A stretch of DNA of 64,000 nt from an uncultured Pelagibacteraceae bacterium (lineage in GTDB: Bacteria > Pseudomonadota > Alphaproteobacteria > Pelagibacterales > Pelagibacteraceae), in the NCBI GenBank assembly GCA_902560805.1, contig CACENW010000004.1:47736-111735 (forward strand), given 5' to 3'. Below are positions 25,138-35,380 of this stretch, piece after piece; the first letter of the stretch is position 1; each line of letters begins with the position of its first letter. The position numbers and the translations under genes were made by a program. The notes under the pieces were generated by a model. That model was not told the DNA's origin and did not search any database. It worked only from the letters and a program-made list of their open reading frames with translations.

Positions 25138-27990
25138 ATGATGAAAAAGATAGTTATTAAGGGCGCTAAAGAACACAATTTGAAGAATGTGACTGTAGAG
25201 ATTCCAAAAGATAAATTTGTGGTCATAACAGGTTTGTCTGGATCAGGAAAATCGTCATTAGCTTTTGATACCATCTATGCTGAAGGTCAAAGAAGATATG
25301 TAGAGAGCTTATCTGCTTATGCTCGTCAGTTTTTAGATAAAATGAAAAAGCCAAATGTTGATTTGATTGAGGGCTTAAGTCCTGCCATAGCAATTGAACA
25401 AAAAAACACTTCAAAAAATCCCAGATCAACTGTTGCAACAGTTACAGAAATTTATGATTATATGAGGGTACTCTATGCAAGAGCAGGTATTCCCTATTCT
25501 CCTTTTACAGGTAAACCAATAACCTCTCAAACAATTACTCAAATTGTTGATTTAATCAAAAAATTACCAAAAAAATCTACTATTTATATTTATGCACCTG
25601 TGGTTAGAGGTCGTAAAGGTGAATATAAAAAAGATATTTTAAGCTATAAAAGACGTGGATTTAGAAAAATAAAAATTGATAACGTATTATACGATATAGA
25701 AAAATCTCCAAATCTTGATAAAAAATTAAAGCACAATATTTCAATTCTAGTAGATAGAATTGTACTTAATTCAAAACTTGGAAACAGATTAGCAGAAAGT
25801 GTAGAAACAGCTGTAAATTTAGCTAATGGATTAGTTTTTATTGAATATGAAGATGAAACACTTCCTCAAAAATTTCGAAAAATTGAAAAATTAATTTACT
25901 CAACAAAGTTTGCTTGTCCAGAAAGTGGTTTTACAATTGAAGAAATAGAACCAAGATTGTTTTCATTTAATAGTCCTTATGGTGCTTGTGAAGAATGTGA
26001 AGGTATCGGAATGAAATTAAATGTAGATCCAAATTTAGTAGTGCCAGACGAACGTAAAAGTTTAGCAGATGGGGCCATTGAACCATGGGCTAAATCAACA
26101 ACTTTATATTATGCACAAACATTAGCTTCACTTGCTAAGCATTATGAGTTTTCTCTTGATGAAAAATGGAAAAAACTCCCAAAAAAAATAAAAGATATAA
26201 TTTTGTATGGTTCAGATGAGGATGAAATTAAATTTAATTATGATGATGGATATGAAAAATATTCATATAAAAAAACTTTTGAAGGTGTAATAAATAATCT
26301 TGAGAGACGTTTTTTGGAATCTGATAGTGAATGGAAAAGAGAAGCAATAGCTGAATATCAATCTGATACTGCATGCGAAGCTTGTAATGGTGACAGACTT
26401 AAAGAGGAAGCATTGTGTGTAAAAATAAATGATCTTAATATTAGTGAGGTCACGAAAAAATCAATTCATGATGCGTCTGAATGGTTTAAAAACTTAGAAA
26501 ATAATTTAGACAAAAGACAATTTAAAATTGCTGAGCATGTTTTAAAAGAAATAAATGAAAGATTAAATTTCTTACTTAATGTTGGTTTGGATTACTTAAC
26601 ACTTTCAAGGGAATCTGGAACTTTATCAGGTGGAGAAGCTCAAAGGATTAGATTGGCATCACAAATTGGATCAGGTTTGACAGGAGTATTGTATGTTCTA
26701 GATGAACCGTCAATTGGTTTACATCAAAAAGATAATGTAAAATTAATAAATGCATTAAAAAGATTAAGAGATCTTGGAAATACTGTAATTGTAGTTGAGC
26801 ATGATACTGAAACTATGGAAAATGCAGATCATATTATTGATCTTGGACCTGAAGCGGGAACTAATGGCGGTCAAATAACAGCACAAGGAACTTATGATGA
26901 AATTAAAAAGGATAAGAGCAGTATAACTGGACAATATCTATCAAATAAACAATCGATAGAAATTCCAAAAACACGACGATTAGCGAAAAATGGAAGATTT
27001 GTAGAAATAAATGGCGCTAGTGGAAATAACTTAAACAATGTTAATCTTAAAATTCCGACAGGTACTTTCACTTGTGTGACTGGAGTTTCTGGTAGTGGTA
27101 AATCTACATTAGTATTACAAACACTATTTCATGCATTAAATTTAACACTTAATAGCAAAGCTAGAAAAACACCTAAAGCATTTAAAGGTTACAAAGGTGT
27201 GGAATTAATCGATAAAATTATTGATATCGATCAATCCCCTATTGGTAGAACTCCAAGATCTAACCCAGCCACATATACAGGAGCTTTTGGACCTATAAGA
27301 GATTGGTTTACTAGCTTACCAGAGTCTAAAACTAGAGGTTATAAGCCAGGAAGATTTTCATTTAATGTTAAGGGAGGTAGATGTGAGGCTTGTGAAGGTG
27401 ATGGAGTTATTACTTATGAAATGCATTTTTTACCAGATGTGTATATTCAATGTGATGAGTGTAAAGGGACAAGATACAATAGAGAAACTTTGGAGATTAA
27501 GTTTAAAGGCAAAAGTATAGCGGATGTTTTAGACATGTCTGTTGATGAAGGTTGTGAATATTTTGAAAACATATCCAATATTAAAACTAAATTATTAACC
27601 TTAAAAAAAGTTGGACTTGGATACATTAAGATTGGACAACAAGCTACTACCTTATCAGGAGGTGAAGCACAAAGGATTAAACTAGCTAAAGAATTATCAA
27701 AAAGATCAACTGGTAGAACAATGTACATATTAGATGAACCAACAACTGGTTTGCATCAACATGATATTAAAAAATTACTAGAAATCCTTCACACTTTTGT
27801 GAAATTAGGAAACACTGTTGTAGTAATCGAACATAATTTAGATGTCATTAAAACAGCTGATTACATAGTTGATATGGGTCCAGAGGGTGGTGTTAAAGGT
27901 GGTAAAATTGTAGCAGAAGGAAAACCCGAGGAAGTTTGTAAAGTAAAAGATAGTTACACCGGACAGTTTTTAAAACCCCTTTTGAACTAG
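25138..27990 (+). CDS. uvrA: Excinuclease ABC subunit A
   Basis: The 950-residue ATPase recognises DNA damage with UvrB in nucleotide excision repair. It has two ABC modules: Walker [17 protein letters not shown] (about residues 31-46) and [16 protein letters not shown] (about 645-660), each with a signature block LSGGEAQRI and a Walker B ending in LDEP. Zinc-binding Cys pairs occur in the family positions ([21 protein letters not shown] with [12 protein letters not shown]). [16 protein letters not shown] is also diagnostic. The first of two adjacent Met codons is used as start. Confidence 0.98.
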   Translation: MMKKIVIKGAKEHNLKNVTVEIPKDKFVVITGLSGSGKSSLAFDTIYAEGQRRYVESLSAYARQFLDKMKKPNVDLIEGLSPAIAIEQKNTSKNPRSTVATVTEIYDYMRVLYARAGIPYSPFTGKPITSQTITQIVDLIKKLPKKSTIYIYAPVVRGRKGEYKKDILSYKRRGFRKIKIDNVLYDIEKSPNLDKKLKHNISILVDRIVLNSKLGNRLAESVETAVNLANGLVFIEYEDETLPQKFRKIEKLIYSTKFACPESGFTIEEIEPRLFSFNSPYGACEECEGIGMKLNVDPNLVVPDERKSLADGAIEPWAKSTTLYYAQTLASLAKHYEFSLDEKWKKLPKKIKDIILYGSDEDEIKFNYDDGYEKYSYKKTFEGVINNLERRFLESDSEWKREAIAEYQSDTACEACNGDRLKEEALCVKINDLNISEVTKKSIHDASEWFKNLENNLDKRQFKIAEHVLKEINERLNFLLNVGLDYLTLSRESGTLSGGEAQRIRLASQIGSGLTGVLYVLDEPSIGLHQKDNVKLINALKRLRDLGNTVIVVEHDTETMENADHIIDLGPEAGTNGGQITAQGTYDEIKKDKSSITGQYLSNKQSIEIPKTRRLAKNGRFVEINGASGNNLNNVNLKIPTGTFTCVTGVSGSGKSTLVLQTLFHALNLTLNSKARKTPKAFKGYKGVELIDKIIDIDQSPIGRTPRSNPATYTGAFGPIRDWFTSLPESKTRGYKPGRFSFNVKGGRCEACEGDGVITYEMHFLPDVYIQCDECKGTRYNRETLEIKFKGKSIADVLDMSVDEGCEYFENISNIKTKLLTLKKVGLGYIKIGQQATTLSGGEAQRIKLAKELSKRSTGRTMYILDEPTTGLHQHDIKKLLEILHTFVKLGNTVVVIEHNLDVIKTADYIVDMGPEGGVKGGKIVAEGKPEEVCKVKDSYTGQFLKPLLN

Positions 27991-28040
27991 ATATAAAAAC
28001 TTAAAAATAATCTAAAATTAGTGTATATTAATTAAGAATC

Positions 28041-28643
28041 ATGAGTAGTTTATTATCATCACTGTCTAAAACAATTCACGCATCACTAGCATTAGCAATT
28101 ATATTATTTTTTGGTCTATCTTTCTTAAATGATGGTATAGCCATTGATACTCTTTTCTGGAGCTGGTTATTTAGATACATTCATGTTGTTGTAGCAATAA
28201 TGTGGATAGGATTATTATGGTATTTTAATTTTGTTCAGATTCCAAATATGGGAAAAATACCTGATGATCAAAAACCTGCTATTGGTAAAGTAATTGCTCC
28301 TGCTGCATTATTTTATTTTAGATGGGCAGCTGCATTTACAGTTTTATCAGGATTAATTCTAGCATTGTTAAATGGATATTTACATGACGCTATGACCTTA
28401 AGCATCGGATCTGGTGTTCCAAAACATACAGCCATAGGTATTGGAATGTGGTTAGGAATTATAATGGCATTTAATGTTTGGTTTGTAATTTGGCCAAATC
28501 AAAAAAGAGCTTTGGGAATAGTTGAAACTGATCCAGAAACAAAAGCAAAGTCTGCTAAGACTGCAATGTTATTTTCAAGAACAAATACATTATTATCTCT
28601 ACCGATGTTGTTAACAATGGTAATTGCACAAAATTTATATTAA
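28041..28643 (+). CDS. PuuD-type (urate hydroxylase-like) membrane protein, half length
   Basis: The 200-residue polytopic protein has about five hydrophobic spans. FRYIHVVVAIMWIGLLWYFNF (about residues 44-64) contains the conserved His/Trp cluster, and FYFRWAAAFTVLSGLIL, GIGMWLGIIMAFNVWFVIWPNQ (about 134-155) and the C-terminal RTNTLLSLPMLLTM match the membrane domain of PuuD, a family that includes a membrane urate hydroxylase. Known PuuD proteins are about twice as long and end in a cytochrome c domain, which is absent here. Conserved His residues suggest haem or metal binding. Urate oxidation is therefore not assured. Confidence 0.65.
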   Translation: MSSLLSSLSKTIHASLALAIILFFGLSFLNDGIAIDTLFWSWLFRYIHVVVAIMWIGLLWYFNFVQIPNMGKIPDDQKPAIGKVIAPAALFYFRWAAAFTVLSGLILALLNGYLHDAMTLSIGSGVPKHTAIGIGMWLGIIMAFNVWFVIWPNQKRALGIVETDPETKAKSAKTAMLFSRTNTLLSLPMLLTMVIAQNLY

Positions 28644-28648
28644 GCTGT

Positions 28649-29536
28649 TTAATTATCGTCTTCTCTTAAGACTGTTTTTTGCGAAACCCTTAATCTGACT
28701 AAAACTGTATTTGCTATATATATTGATGAATAGGTACCAAATACAACACCAAGTATCATTGCTAAAGAAAAACCTTTTAAAATTTCACCACCAAAAAAGA
28801 ATATTGCCAATAGAGCTAATAAAGTCGTAGCTGAAGTAATTATCGTTCTTGATAAAGTTTCGTTGATTGAAATATTTGTTAATTCAAAAATTTTAATATC
28901 AGAATATTTTCTTAGATTTTCTCTAACACGGTCAAAAATTACAACAGTATCGTTCATTGAATAGCCAACTATAGTTAGAACAGCTGCAATAATTGACAAA
29001 TTAATCTCAAGGCTGAATAATGAAAAAATTCCTAATGTAACTATTACATCGTGAAATAAAGCCAAAATAGCACCCAAACTAAATTGCCATTCAAAACGTA
29101 TCCAAATATAAATAAGCATCACTGCTAAAGATAAGGAAATAGCTATTACACCAGCTTTGAGCAATTCAGCACTAACCTTAGGACCTACATTTTCAACTCT
29201 TCTAAAGTCATAATTGCTCCCAAAAGAACTATCTAAATTCTTTTTGATTTCTTCAATTATATTTTTTTTATTATCTTTGTTTTCAAATTTAATCAGAAAG
29301 TCAGTATCATTTCCAAATTTTTTAACTGAAACATCCCCTAAATCCATTTGATTAAGCTTATCTCTTAGTGAACTTACGTTAATTTTGCTATCTGATGACC
29401 TTAATTCAATCAATGTTCCACCCTTAAAGTCAATACCATAATTTAAACCTTTAAATATTAATAATAAAAGTGAAGCTGTAATTAATAATATCGATAATAT
29501 ATTAAATTGATTATAGTATTTGTTAAAAGCTATCAT
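28649..29536 (-). CDS. secF: Protein-export membrane protein SecF
   Basis: The 295-residue RND-like protein has a first span, a short periplasmic domain (about 30-125) and five further spans. GIDFKGGTLIELRSS (about residues 34-48), VGPKVSAELLKAGVIAI and TIVGYSMNDTVVIFDRVREN (about 188-207) are SecF hallmarks; the last lies in the proton-conducting region. With SecD it uses the proton-motive force to complete Sec export. It abuts secD with a one-base overlap (TAATG) and is convergent with the PuuD-like gene. Confidence 0.97.
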   Translation of the reverse strand: MIAFNKYYNQFNILSILLITASLLLLIFKGLNYGIDFKGGTLIELRSSDSKINVSSLRDKLNQMDLGDVSVKKFGNDTDFLIKFENKDNKKNIIEEIKKNLDSSFGSNYDFRRVENVGPKVSAELLKAGVIAISLSLAVMLIYIWIRFEWQFSLGAILALFHDVIVTLGIFSLFSLEINLSIIAAVLTIVGYSMNDTVVIFDRVRENLRKYSDIKIFELTNISINETLSRTIITSATTLLALLAIFFFGGEILKGFSLAMILGVVFGTYSSIYIANTVLVRLRVSQKTVLREDDN

Positions 29537-31089
29537 TAAATTAATTTTTCCTTATTTTTATTTCTTATTACATAAAGACTAGTGAACAATCTTGCTATAA
29601 AATAAACAGAAAATAGAGTTGTAAATATTCCAACACCCAAAGTAACTGCAAATCCTTTTACTGGTCCAGATCCCATAAAAAATAAAATTATAGCAGCTAA
29701 CAATGTAGTAATATTTGCATCAATAATTGCTGTTCTTGACTTTGTGTAACCTCCATCGAAGGCTAGAATATTATTACTTTCACCTTTTAACTCTTCTTTA
29801 ATTCTCTCGAAAATTAAAACATTTGCATCAACTGCCATTCCTACAGTTAAAATTATTCCAGCAATACCAGGAAGAGTTAAAGTTGCTTCAAATAAAGTTA
29901 AAATGCCAAGTAATAAAAATAAATTTATTATTAATGTTACGTTGGTGATTAATCCAAAAACTTTGTATTTAACAAACATAAAAATAATAACTAATAAAAA
30001 ACCTATAGCTAAAGCAATCATACCTGCGTTAATTGAGTCTTGTCCTAAATCAGGTCCAACAGTTCTTTCTTCTATGATTTCTAATGGAGCAGGTAAAGCT
30101 CCAGATCTTAATAATAAAGCTAAATCTGTAGCAGTTTGAAAAGTAAACCCTCCACTGATTTGACCAGATCCACTTGCTATTGTATCTCTAACAACTGGTG
30201 CACTAATTATTTTTCCATCCAAAACAATAGCTAATTGCTTGCCTATACCTGTTGATGTTGCTTTACCAAATCTTTTGGCACCTACTCTATCTAAAGTAAA
30301 TGAAACAATAGTTTGATTTGTCTGAGTATCCATTTTTGGTTGAGCATCTAATAGATTTTCACCACTGATGATTATTCTTTTGCTTACAGTTGCTTCCTCC
30401 AAGCCATCTTCAAATTTTAATTTATCAACACCAAATCTGTCACTTTCGTCATTAGTTACAAATCTAAAAGTTAAATTTGCAGTTTTTCCTAAAAGAGATT
30501 TAATTCTTTGTGGATCATCCAACCCAGGAAGTTCAACTAAAATCCTATCATTACCTCTTTTTAAAATATTGGGTTCATTAGTTCCAACTTCATCTACCCT
30601 TCTTCTTACAATCTCTATAGCCTGATCTTGCGATGAATTTTTAAGATTAATTACACCTTGTCTTGAAAAACTAACTTTTAAATTAATACCTGTGTCTTCA
30701 ATATCTAATTGATGTGACTTAAACCTTGGGTAATAAGGGTTTAGATCACTATTTTCATCTTGAAATACATTTATTACTGTTTGCTTTTCTAAATCAGCAA
30801 CATTAAAAAAAATGTTTTTATTATCAATTTTAATATTATTAACTTTAATATTCTTCTCTTTAAAATAATTTCTAATAGTGGTTGTTAAATTTTGTAATTT
30901 TTGTTCAATTACAGGCTCATTGTCAATTTCAAGAAGAAGGTAAGAACCGCCTTGTAAATCCAAACCAAGATTTATTTTTTTATTAAAAAAACTATCATCA
31001 AACTTAAATAAATTTGATGAGGCAATTAAGATAAATAATAAAGAAAATATAGTTACAAATAAGATTCTTAGTTTAGAAAAATAAAGCAC
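29536..31089 (-). CDS. secD: Protein-export membrane protein SecD
   Basis: The 517-residue partner of SecF starts with a membrane span, then LGLDLQGGSYLLLEID (about residues 42-57), the large periplasmic P1 domain with VRRRVDEVGTNEPNI and ILVELPGLDDPQRIK, and the C-terminal spans with GMIALAIGFLLVIIFMF and TVGMAVDANVLIFERIKEEL (about 420-440). It works at the inner membrane with SecF and YajC. The order yajC-secD-secF with 13-bp and 1-bp junctions indicates one operon. Confidence 0.97.
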   Translation of the reverse strand: MLYFSKLRILFVTIFSLLFILIASSNLFKFDDSFFNKKINLGLDLQGGSYLLLEIDNEPVIEQKLQNLTTTIRNYFKEKNIKVNNIKIDNKNIFFNVADLEKQTVINVFQDENSDLNPYYPRFKSHQLDIEDTGINLKVSFSRQGVINLKNSSQDQAIEIVRRRVDEVGTNEPNILKRGNDRILVELPGLDDPQRIKSLLGKTANLTFRFVTNDESDRFGVDKLKFEDGLEEATVSKRIIISGENLLDAQPKMDTQTNQTIVSFTLDRVGAKRFGKATSTGIGKQLAIVLDGKIISAPVVRDTIASGSGQISGGFTFQTATDLALLLRSGALPAPLEIIEERTVGPDLGQDSINAGMIALAIGFLLVIIFMFVKYKVFGLITNVTLIINLFLLLGILTLFEATLTLPGIAGIILTVGMAVDANVLIFERIKEELKGESNNILAFDGGYTKSRTAIIDANITTLLAAIILFFMGSGPVKGFAVTLGVGIFTTLFSVYFIARLFTSLYVIRNKNKEKLI

Positions 31090-31102
31090 TTATCTAAATT
31101 GA

Positions 31103-31393
31103 TTATTTTTTAACTTCTGTAGTATTGTTTAAGAGACTTTGAATACCTGTTGCTTTAACTATTTCAACTTTGACATTCTCAGCTATTTCAACTTCTACTT
31201 TGTCATTATCAATTAATCTTTCTACTCTTCCTGTGATACCACCAGAAGTGACTACTTTATCACCTCTTTTTAATCCTTCGACCATTGCTTTATGCTCTTT
31301 AACTTTTTTTTGCTGTGGTCTTATTAAGAAAAAATAAAAAATAACAAAAATTAAAATTAACGGTATAAATTGACCTATTCCTGAACCTTCCAT
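31103..31393 (-). CDS. yajC: Sec translocon accessory subunit YajC
   Basis: The 96-residue protein has one N-terminal membrane span (FIPLILIFVIFYFFLIRPQQKK, about residues 9-30) and a cytoplasmic domain with HKAMVEGLKRGDKVVTSGGITGRV (about 34-57), a near-identical match to YajC. It associates with SecDF in the holotranslocon. It is the first gene of the secD-secF operon and starts 54 bp after serS. Confidence 0.96.
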   Translation of the reverse strand: MEGSGIGQFIPLILIFVIFYFFLIRPQQKKVKEHKAMVEGLKRGDKVVTSGGITGRVERLIDNDKVEVEIAENVKVEIVKATGIQSLLNNTTEVKK

Positions 31394-31446
31394 AAATCTC
31401 CTTTAAATTATGGCATTCTTATACCATCTAACTCATTAAAACAACT

Positions 31447-32706
31447 TTAATTGTTGGAAATCAATTCCATATTGTTCATATAAGGTCTTAGAACTTTAGG
31501 AACTATAATAGAACCATCTTTTTTTTGATAGTTTTCCATAATTGCAATCAGAGTTCTTCCAACAGCTAAACCACTTCCATTTAAAGTACCAGCAAAAACA
31601 TTTTCCTTATTTTTATTTTTATATCTTGCCTTCATCCTCTGAGCTTGAAAGGTAGAACAAGATGAACATGACGAAATTTCTCTATAATAATTTTCTGATG
31701 GCAGCCATACTTCTATGTCATAGGTCTTCTCTGCACTAAATCCCATATCTCCCGAACATAAAATTACCTTTCGGTAAGGTAATTCTAATTTGTCAAGTAT
31801 ATCAGTAGCACAATTTGTCATTCTTTCTAATTCTTCTAGACATTTTTCGTTTTCAACAATACTTACCATTTCGACTTTATAAAATTGATGCTGTCTAATC
31901 ATGCCTCTTGTATCTTTGCCATAACTACCAGCTTCTTTTCTAAAACAAGGTGTTGAAGCAACAAATCTCATTGGCAAATTATTAAGATCAATCATTTTAT
32001 CTTTTACAATATTAGTTAAAATCACCTCAGCTGTTGGTATCAAAAATTTTCTATCTGATCCTTCATCAAATTTAATTTCAAACTGATCATTTTCAAATTT
32101 TGGTAGCTGACCAGTGCCATACATCGTACTTTCTGAAGCCATTAGCGGAGGTGATATCTCCTGATATCCATTTTGATGAATATGCGTATCAAGCATAAAA
32201 TTTGATATTGCTCTTTCTAATAGAGCTAATTTATCTTTTACGAAAACAAATCTTGATCCAGTAGTTTTTGTAGCTAAATCAAAATCAAGCATATTTAGTT
32301 TTTCGCCTAGTTCGTAATGTGTTTTAGGTTTAAATTCTAAATTAGGTATCTCTCCTGATTTTAATATTTCTTTATTATCATTTTCATCTTTACCGTTTGG
32401 TACATCTTCATGTGGTATATTGGGTATCCTAGACAACAAACTATCTAGATCAAACTTAATTTGTTTTTGATCTTCTACAATTTTGTCAAGTTCCTTACTT
32501 ATTTCCTTAGATTTTTTAAACAAACTTTCATCTTTGGATTTAGAAATATCTTTTTTCTCTTTTTCTAAACTTTCTTTTTTTTGTATTAAATCTCTATTTT
32601 GTTCATCCAATTTTTGAATCTTTTCAAAATCGACATTTATATTTCTTTTTTCAAGTGATTTTTGAAATTTAGAAAAATCTTTTCGTATTTCTTTAATGTT
32701 ATGCAT
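31447..32706 (-). CDS. serS: Seryl-tRNA synthetase
   Basis: The 419-residue class II enzyme charges tRNA-Ser. The N-terminal coiled-coil arm (about residues 1-110, Lys/Glu-rich) contacts the long variable arm of tRNA-Ser. The catalytic core shows motif 2, FRKEAGSYGKDTRGMIRQHQF (about 255-275), and motif 3, LNGSGLAVGRTLIAIMENYQ (about 374-393). EISSCSSCSTFQAQRM is also typical. It overlaps tatC by 8 bp; tatABC-serS is a standard alphaproteobacterial order. Confidence 0.97.
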   Translation of the reverse strand: MHNIKEIRKDFSKFQKSLEKRNINVDFEKIQKLDEQNRDLIQKKESLEKEKKDISKSKDESLFKKSKEISKELDKIVEDQKQIKFDLDSLLSRIPNIPHEDVPNGKDENDNKEILKSGEIPNLEFKPKTHYELGEKLNMLDFDLATKTTGSRFVFVKDKLALLERAISNFMLDTHIHQNGYQEISPPLMASESTMYGTGQLPKFENDQFEIKFDEGSDRKFLIPTAEVILTNIVKDKMIDLNNLPMRFVASTPCFRKEAGSYGKDTRGMIRQHQFYKVEMVSIVENEKCLEELERMTNCATDILDKLELPYRKVILCSGDMGFSAEKTYDIEVWLPSENYYREISSCSSCSTFQAQRMKARYKNKNKENVFAGTLNGSGLAVGRTLIAIMENYQKKDGSIIVPKVLRPYMNNMELISNN

Positions 32707-33469
32707 CTTCTTTTTGTAAGTTTTTGTTTTCTATAAATTTTACTGAAAATATTGATAATTCATACAGAATTAATAAAGGTATTGCCAAACCTATTTGAGT
32801 TATTGGATCAGGTGGTGTTAGCAATGCAGCAGCTGCAAATATAATGACAACAACATATTTTCTTCTCTCTTTTAAAAATTGACTATCAACTATACCAATT
32901 CTAGCTAATAAACTTAAAACAACAGGTAACTGAAAACTAATACCAAATGCAAAAATTAATTTCATGACTAGAGATAAATATTCATTTACTTTAGCCTCTA
33001 ATTGAATTGGTAAATTGGTAGAAAGACCTGTGCTTTCAAATGAAAGAAAAAATTTAATCGCAAGAGGCATTATCAAATAATAAACCAGCATGCCTCCTAA
33101 AAAAAATAATATAGGTGTTAATATAAGGTAAGGCAGAATTGCTACCTTTTCATGTTTATACAAACCAGGCGCAATAAATTTCCAAATTTGCATCAAAATA
33201 AAAGGACATGTAACAAAAAAGGCAGTGAAAAATGATACTTTCAAATATGTTAAAAAGGTTTCTTGTAAGGCAGTAAATATCAATCTTCTATCAGATCCAT
33301 CTTCTTTCACAGCTTTTGCAAATGGATCAACAAGGAAGCCATAAATATGTTCAGCAAATAAGTAACAAATTACAAAAAAAATAAATAAAAAGATAAAACT
33401 ATTTATTAACCTTTTTCTTAATTCTGTTAGGTGACTTACAAATCCACCTTCCTGATCTTCGTTACTCAT
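32699..33469 (-). CDS. tatC: Sec-independent protein translocase TatC
   Basis: The 256-residue protein has six hydrophobic spans and the TatC signatures SHLTELRKRLINS (about residues 12-24), which recognises twin-arginine signals, and PFILMQIWKFIAPGLYKHEK (about 83-102). GISFQLPVVLSLLARIGI and AAALLTPPDPITQIGLAIPLLILYE are also conserved. It forms the substrate receptor with TatB for folded proteins. It overlaps both tatB and serS by 8 bp. The M48 lipoprotein at 17.9 kb is a possible substrate. Confidence 0.97.
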   Translation of the reverse strand: MSNEDQEGGFVSHLTELRKRLINSFIFLFIFFVICYLFAEHIYGFLVDPFAKAVKEDGSDRRLIFTALQETFLTYLKVSFFTAFFVTCPFILMQIWKFIAPGLYKHEKVAILPYLILTPILFFLGGMLVYYLIMPLAIKFFLSFESTGLSTNLPIQLEAKVNEYLSLVMKLIFAFGISFQLPVVLSLLARIGIVDSQFLKERRKYVVVIIFAAAALLTPPDPITQIGLAIPLLILYELSIFSVKFIENKNLQKEDA

Positions 33470-33680
33470 CTTTTTTTATTTCTTTTTTTATTTCTTTATC
33501 AATTTTTTCTTCATCTATCTCTAGATTTGAAACTTCATTTTGAATATTGTTTACATACCTTTTGGCAGACCCAATCCAAGAACCTGCTTTTTTTAACATC
33601 ACTGGAAAATCTTTAGGACCAAGAACAATTATAGCAATAGCAACGACAATTAAAATTTCAAACCAACCGATAGTAGGCAT
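33462..33680 (-). CDS. tatB: Sec-independent translocase subunit TatB
   Basis: The 72-residue protein has the TatB N-terminus PTIGWFEILIVVAIAIIVLGPKDFPVML (a single span then the hinge and amphipathic helix). A short charged tail EKIDKEIKKEIKKDE follows. It is much shorter than E. coli TatB (171 residues), in line with reduced alphaproteobacterial forms. The Glu in the span (WFEIL) and the LGPKDFP hinge separate it from TatA. It lies between tatA (5-bp gap) and tatC (8-bp overlap). Confidence 0.93.
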   Translation of the reverse strand: MPTIGWFEILIVVAIAIIVLGPKDFPVMLKKAGSWIGSAKRYVNNIQNEVSNLEIDEEKIDKEIKKEIKKDE

Positions 33681-33685
33681 TTAAA

Positions 33686-33886
33686 TTAATTTTTGTTATC
33701 CGAATCTTTATTTTCGTCAGATATATTTTTTGGCTCTGTATCGTCAGTTACATCTGACGCCATTCCTTTTTTGAAACTTTTAATACCTTTAGCTACATCA
33801 CCCATTAAGCTTGAAATTTTTCCTCTTCCAAACAATAAAACAACCAATATAACTACAATAGCTATTTGCCAAATTCCTATACTCAT
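33686..33886 (-). CDS. tatA: Sec-independent translocase subunit TatA
   Basis: The 66-residue protein starts [36 protein letters not shown], the TatA span, FGRGK hinge and amphipathic helix. The tail is acidic ([20 protein letters not shown]). It forms the pore-like part of the Tat translocase. It heads tatA-tatB-tatC-serS and follows scpB by about 47 bp. Confidence 0.95.
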   Translation of the reverse strand: MSIGIWQIAIVVILVVLLFGRGKISSLMGDVAKGIKSFKKGMASDVTDDTEPKNISDENKDSDNKN

Positions 33887-33933
33887 AAAAAACTTATAAC
33901 CTTTTTAAGGTTATTTTTAAAGTTACTTTTTTG

Positions 33934-34635
33934 TTAATCTTTGTCTTCTGGATCTAGAGTGCTATTTAACATTTCATCTATATTGGAATAAATATCCTCT
34001 TTTTTCTCGTCTTGCTTTTCCTTGTAAAATTTTCCAGTTCCAAAAATAGCATTATCAACACTCGAGCTATCAATTAAACCAGCTGCGCCCAATTCATCGA
34101 TTGTTGGAAGATCAGATATTTTTTGTATGTTAAAATGACTTAAAAAATCATCAGTAGTTATGTATTGAATTGGTCTACCTGGAACATCTTTTCGACCACC
34201 AGGTTTTACCCAATTCAATTCCATTAAAATCTCTAAAGTGTTTGTACCAAAAGCAACTCCCCTTATCTCCTCTATCTCAGCTCTGGTAACCGGTTGATGA
34301 TAAACAATTATAGCTAATGTTTCTACTGCAGCTCTAGACAGTTTCTTTTCAACAGTTTTTTCTTGGGACATCAAACTTGATAGATTTGGAGATGTTCTAA
34401 AGGACCACTTATCTTTAATACAAATTAAATTTATTCCCCTGTTTGAATATTCTTGCCTTAATTTTTCTAAAGACTCTGGAACGTTACCTTTTTTAGAAAC
34501 TTTACTTTCTATTGTATCAACATCTAAAGGCTCAGCCGCTGCAAAAATAATTGCTTCTATTTCTTTATCTAAATCTGATAATTTTAATGGAAATTTTACA
34601 ACATTATCTTTTGAAACTTTTGCTTTTTTAATCAT
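33934..34635 (-). CDS. scpB: Segregation and condensation protein B
   Basis: The 233-residue protein has the paired winged-helix ScpB core: DLDKEIEAIIFAAAEPLDVDTIE (about residues 20-42), ALETLAIIVYHQPVTRAEIEEIRG-type segment (about 113-134) and WVKPGGRKDVPGRPIQYITT (about 150-170). With ScpA it regulates the SMC ATPase in chromosome organisation. The acidic tail after about 200 is variable. It overlaps scpA by 8 bp. Confidence 0.96.
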   Translation of the reverse strand: MIKKAKVSKDNVVKFPLKLSDLDKEIEAIIFAAAEPLDVDTIESKVSKKGNVPESLEKLRQEYSNRGINLICIKDKWSFRTSPNLSSLMSQEKTVEKKLSRAAVETLAIIVYHQPVTRAEIEEIRGVAFGTNTLEILMELNWVKPGGRKDVPGRPIQYITTDDFLSHFNIQKISDLPTIDELGAAGLIDSSSVDNAIFGTGKFYKEKQDEKKEDIYSNIDEMLNSTLDPEDKD

Positions 34636-35371
34636 TTGTTTCCTTTATATAAATTTCATCAAACAATTTATCTTGCTTAATTGATAAATTTCCTTCTTTA
34701 ACTAGCTCTAATGATCCTGCAAAAATTCCAGCCTTACCAGTTTTCTTGTATTTAGAACCACTTTTAAAATTACTTGGTATTAATTCATCCAATTTTTTCC
34801 ACTCAAATAATTTCCCAAAAAATTCTCTAATAGTTTTAATTCCATCTTCTGCTGTAAATACAGGAAGTTTTGGAATGTTCATTTTTTGAAAATCTTTAGT
34901 CATTATTACTGTTGAGTAAGCTTTCATTAATTCAAATAAACTTAAGTTATATTCAGTGCTATAAATCGACCTGATATTTCCTTTCATTCCTCTAGTTCTT
35001 ATTTCTCTGCCTAATCTTTTTCTCTTAAGCATTTGTTCGGATAGTAATCTGATCAATTCTAATTTTTTTAGCTGTAATTTTAATTTTTCTGCAACTTCTT
35101 GTACTTTAAATTCTTCTTCTGGAGTTCCAGGTAAAAGTAATTTTGACTTTAAATAAGCTAACCATGTTGCCATTAAAAGATATTCAGATGCAATTTCTAA
35201 ATTTAAATTTTTTTCATTAGTAATATACTCGTGAAATTGATCTGCTAACTTAGTTATAGATATTTCTTCTAAGTCAACTTTTTGGGCTTTCGCTAAATCT
35301 AAGAGTACATCTAATGGACCATTATAATTATTTATATCAACATTAAATAATTCAGAATCATTGACAGACAT
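34628..35371 (-). CDS. scpA: Segregation and condensation protein A
   Basis: The 247-residue kleisin shows the ScpA N-terminus YNGPLDVLLDLAKAQKVDLEEISI (about residues 16-39), LLMATWLAYLKSKLLLPG (about 64-81) and the C-terminal SMC-head-binding winged helix with FAGSLELVKEGNLSIKQDKLFDEIYI. It bridges the SMC heads and recruits ScpB. It lies between nagZ (9-bp gap) and scpB (8-bp overlap), a conserved order in this class. Confidence 0.96.
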   Translation of the reverse strand: MSVNDSELFNVDINNYNGPLDVLLDLAKAQKVDLEEISITKLADQFHEYITNEKNLNLEIASEYLLMATWLAYLKSKLLLPGTPEEEFKVQEVAEKLKLQLKKLELIRLLSEQMLKRKRLGREIRTRGMKGNIRSIYSTEYNLSLFELMKAYSTVIMTKDFQKMNIPKLPVFTAEDGIKTIREFFGKLFEWKKLDELIPSNFKSGSKYKKTGKAGIFAGSLELVKEGNLSIKQDKLFDEIYIKETND

Positions 35372-35380
35372 AAAAAGATA

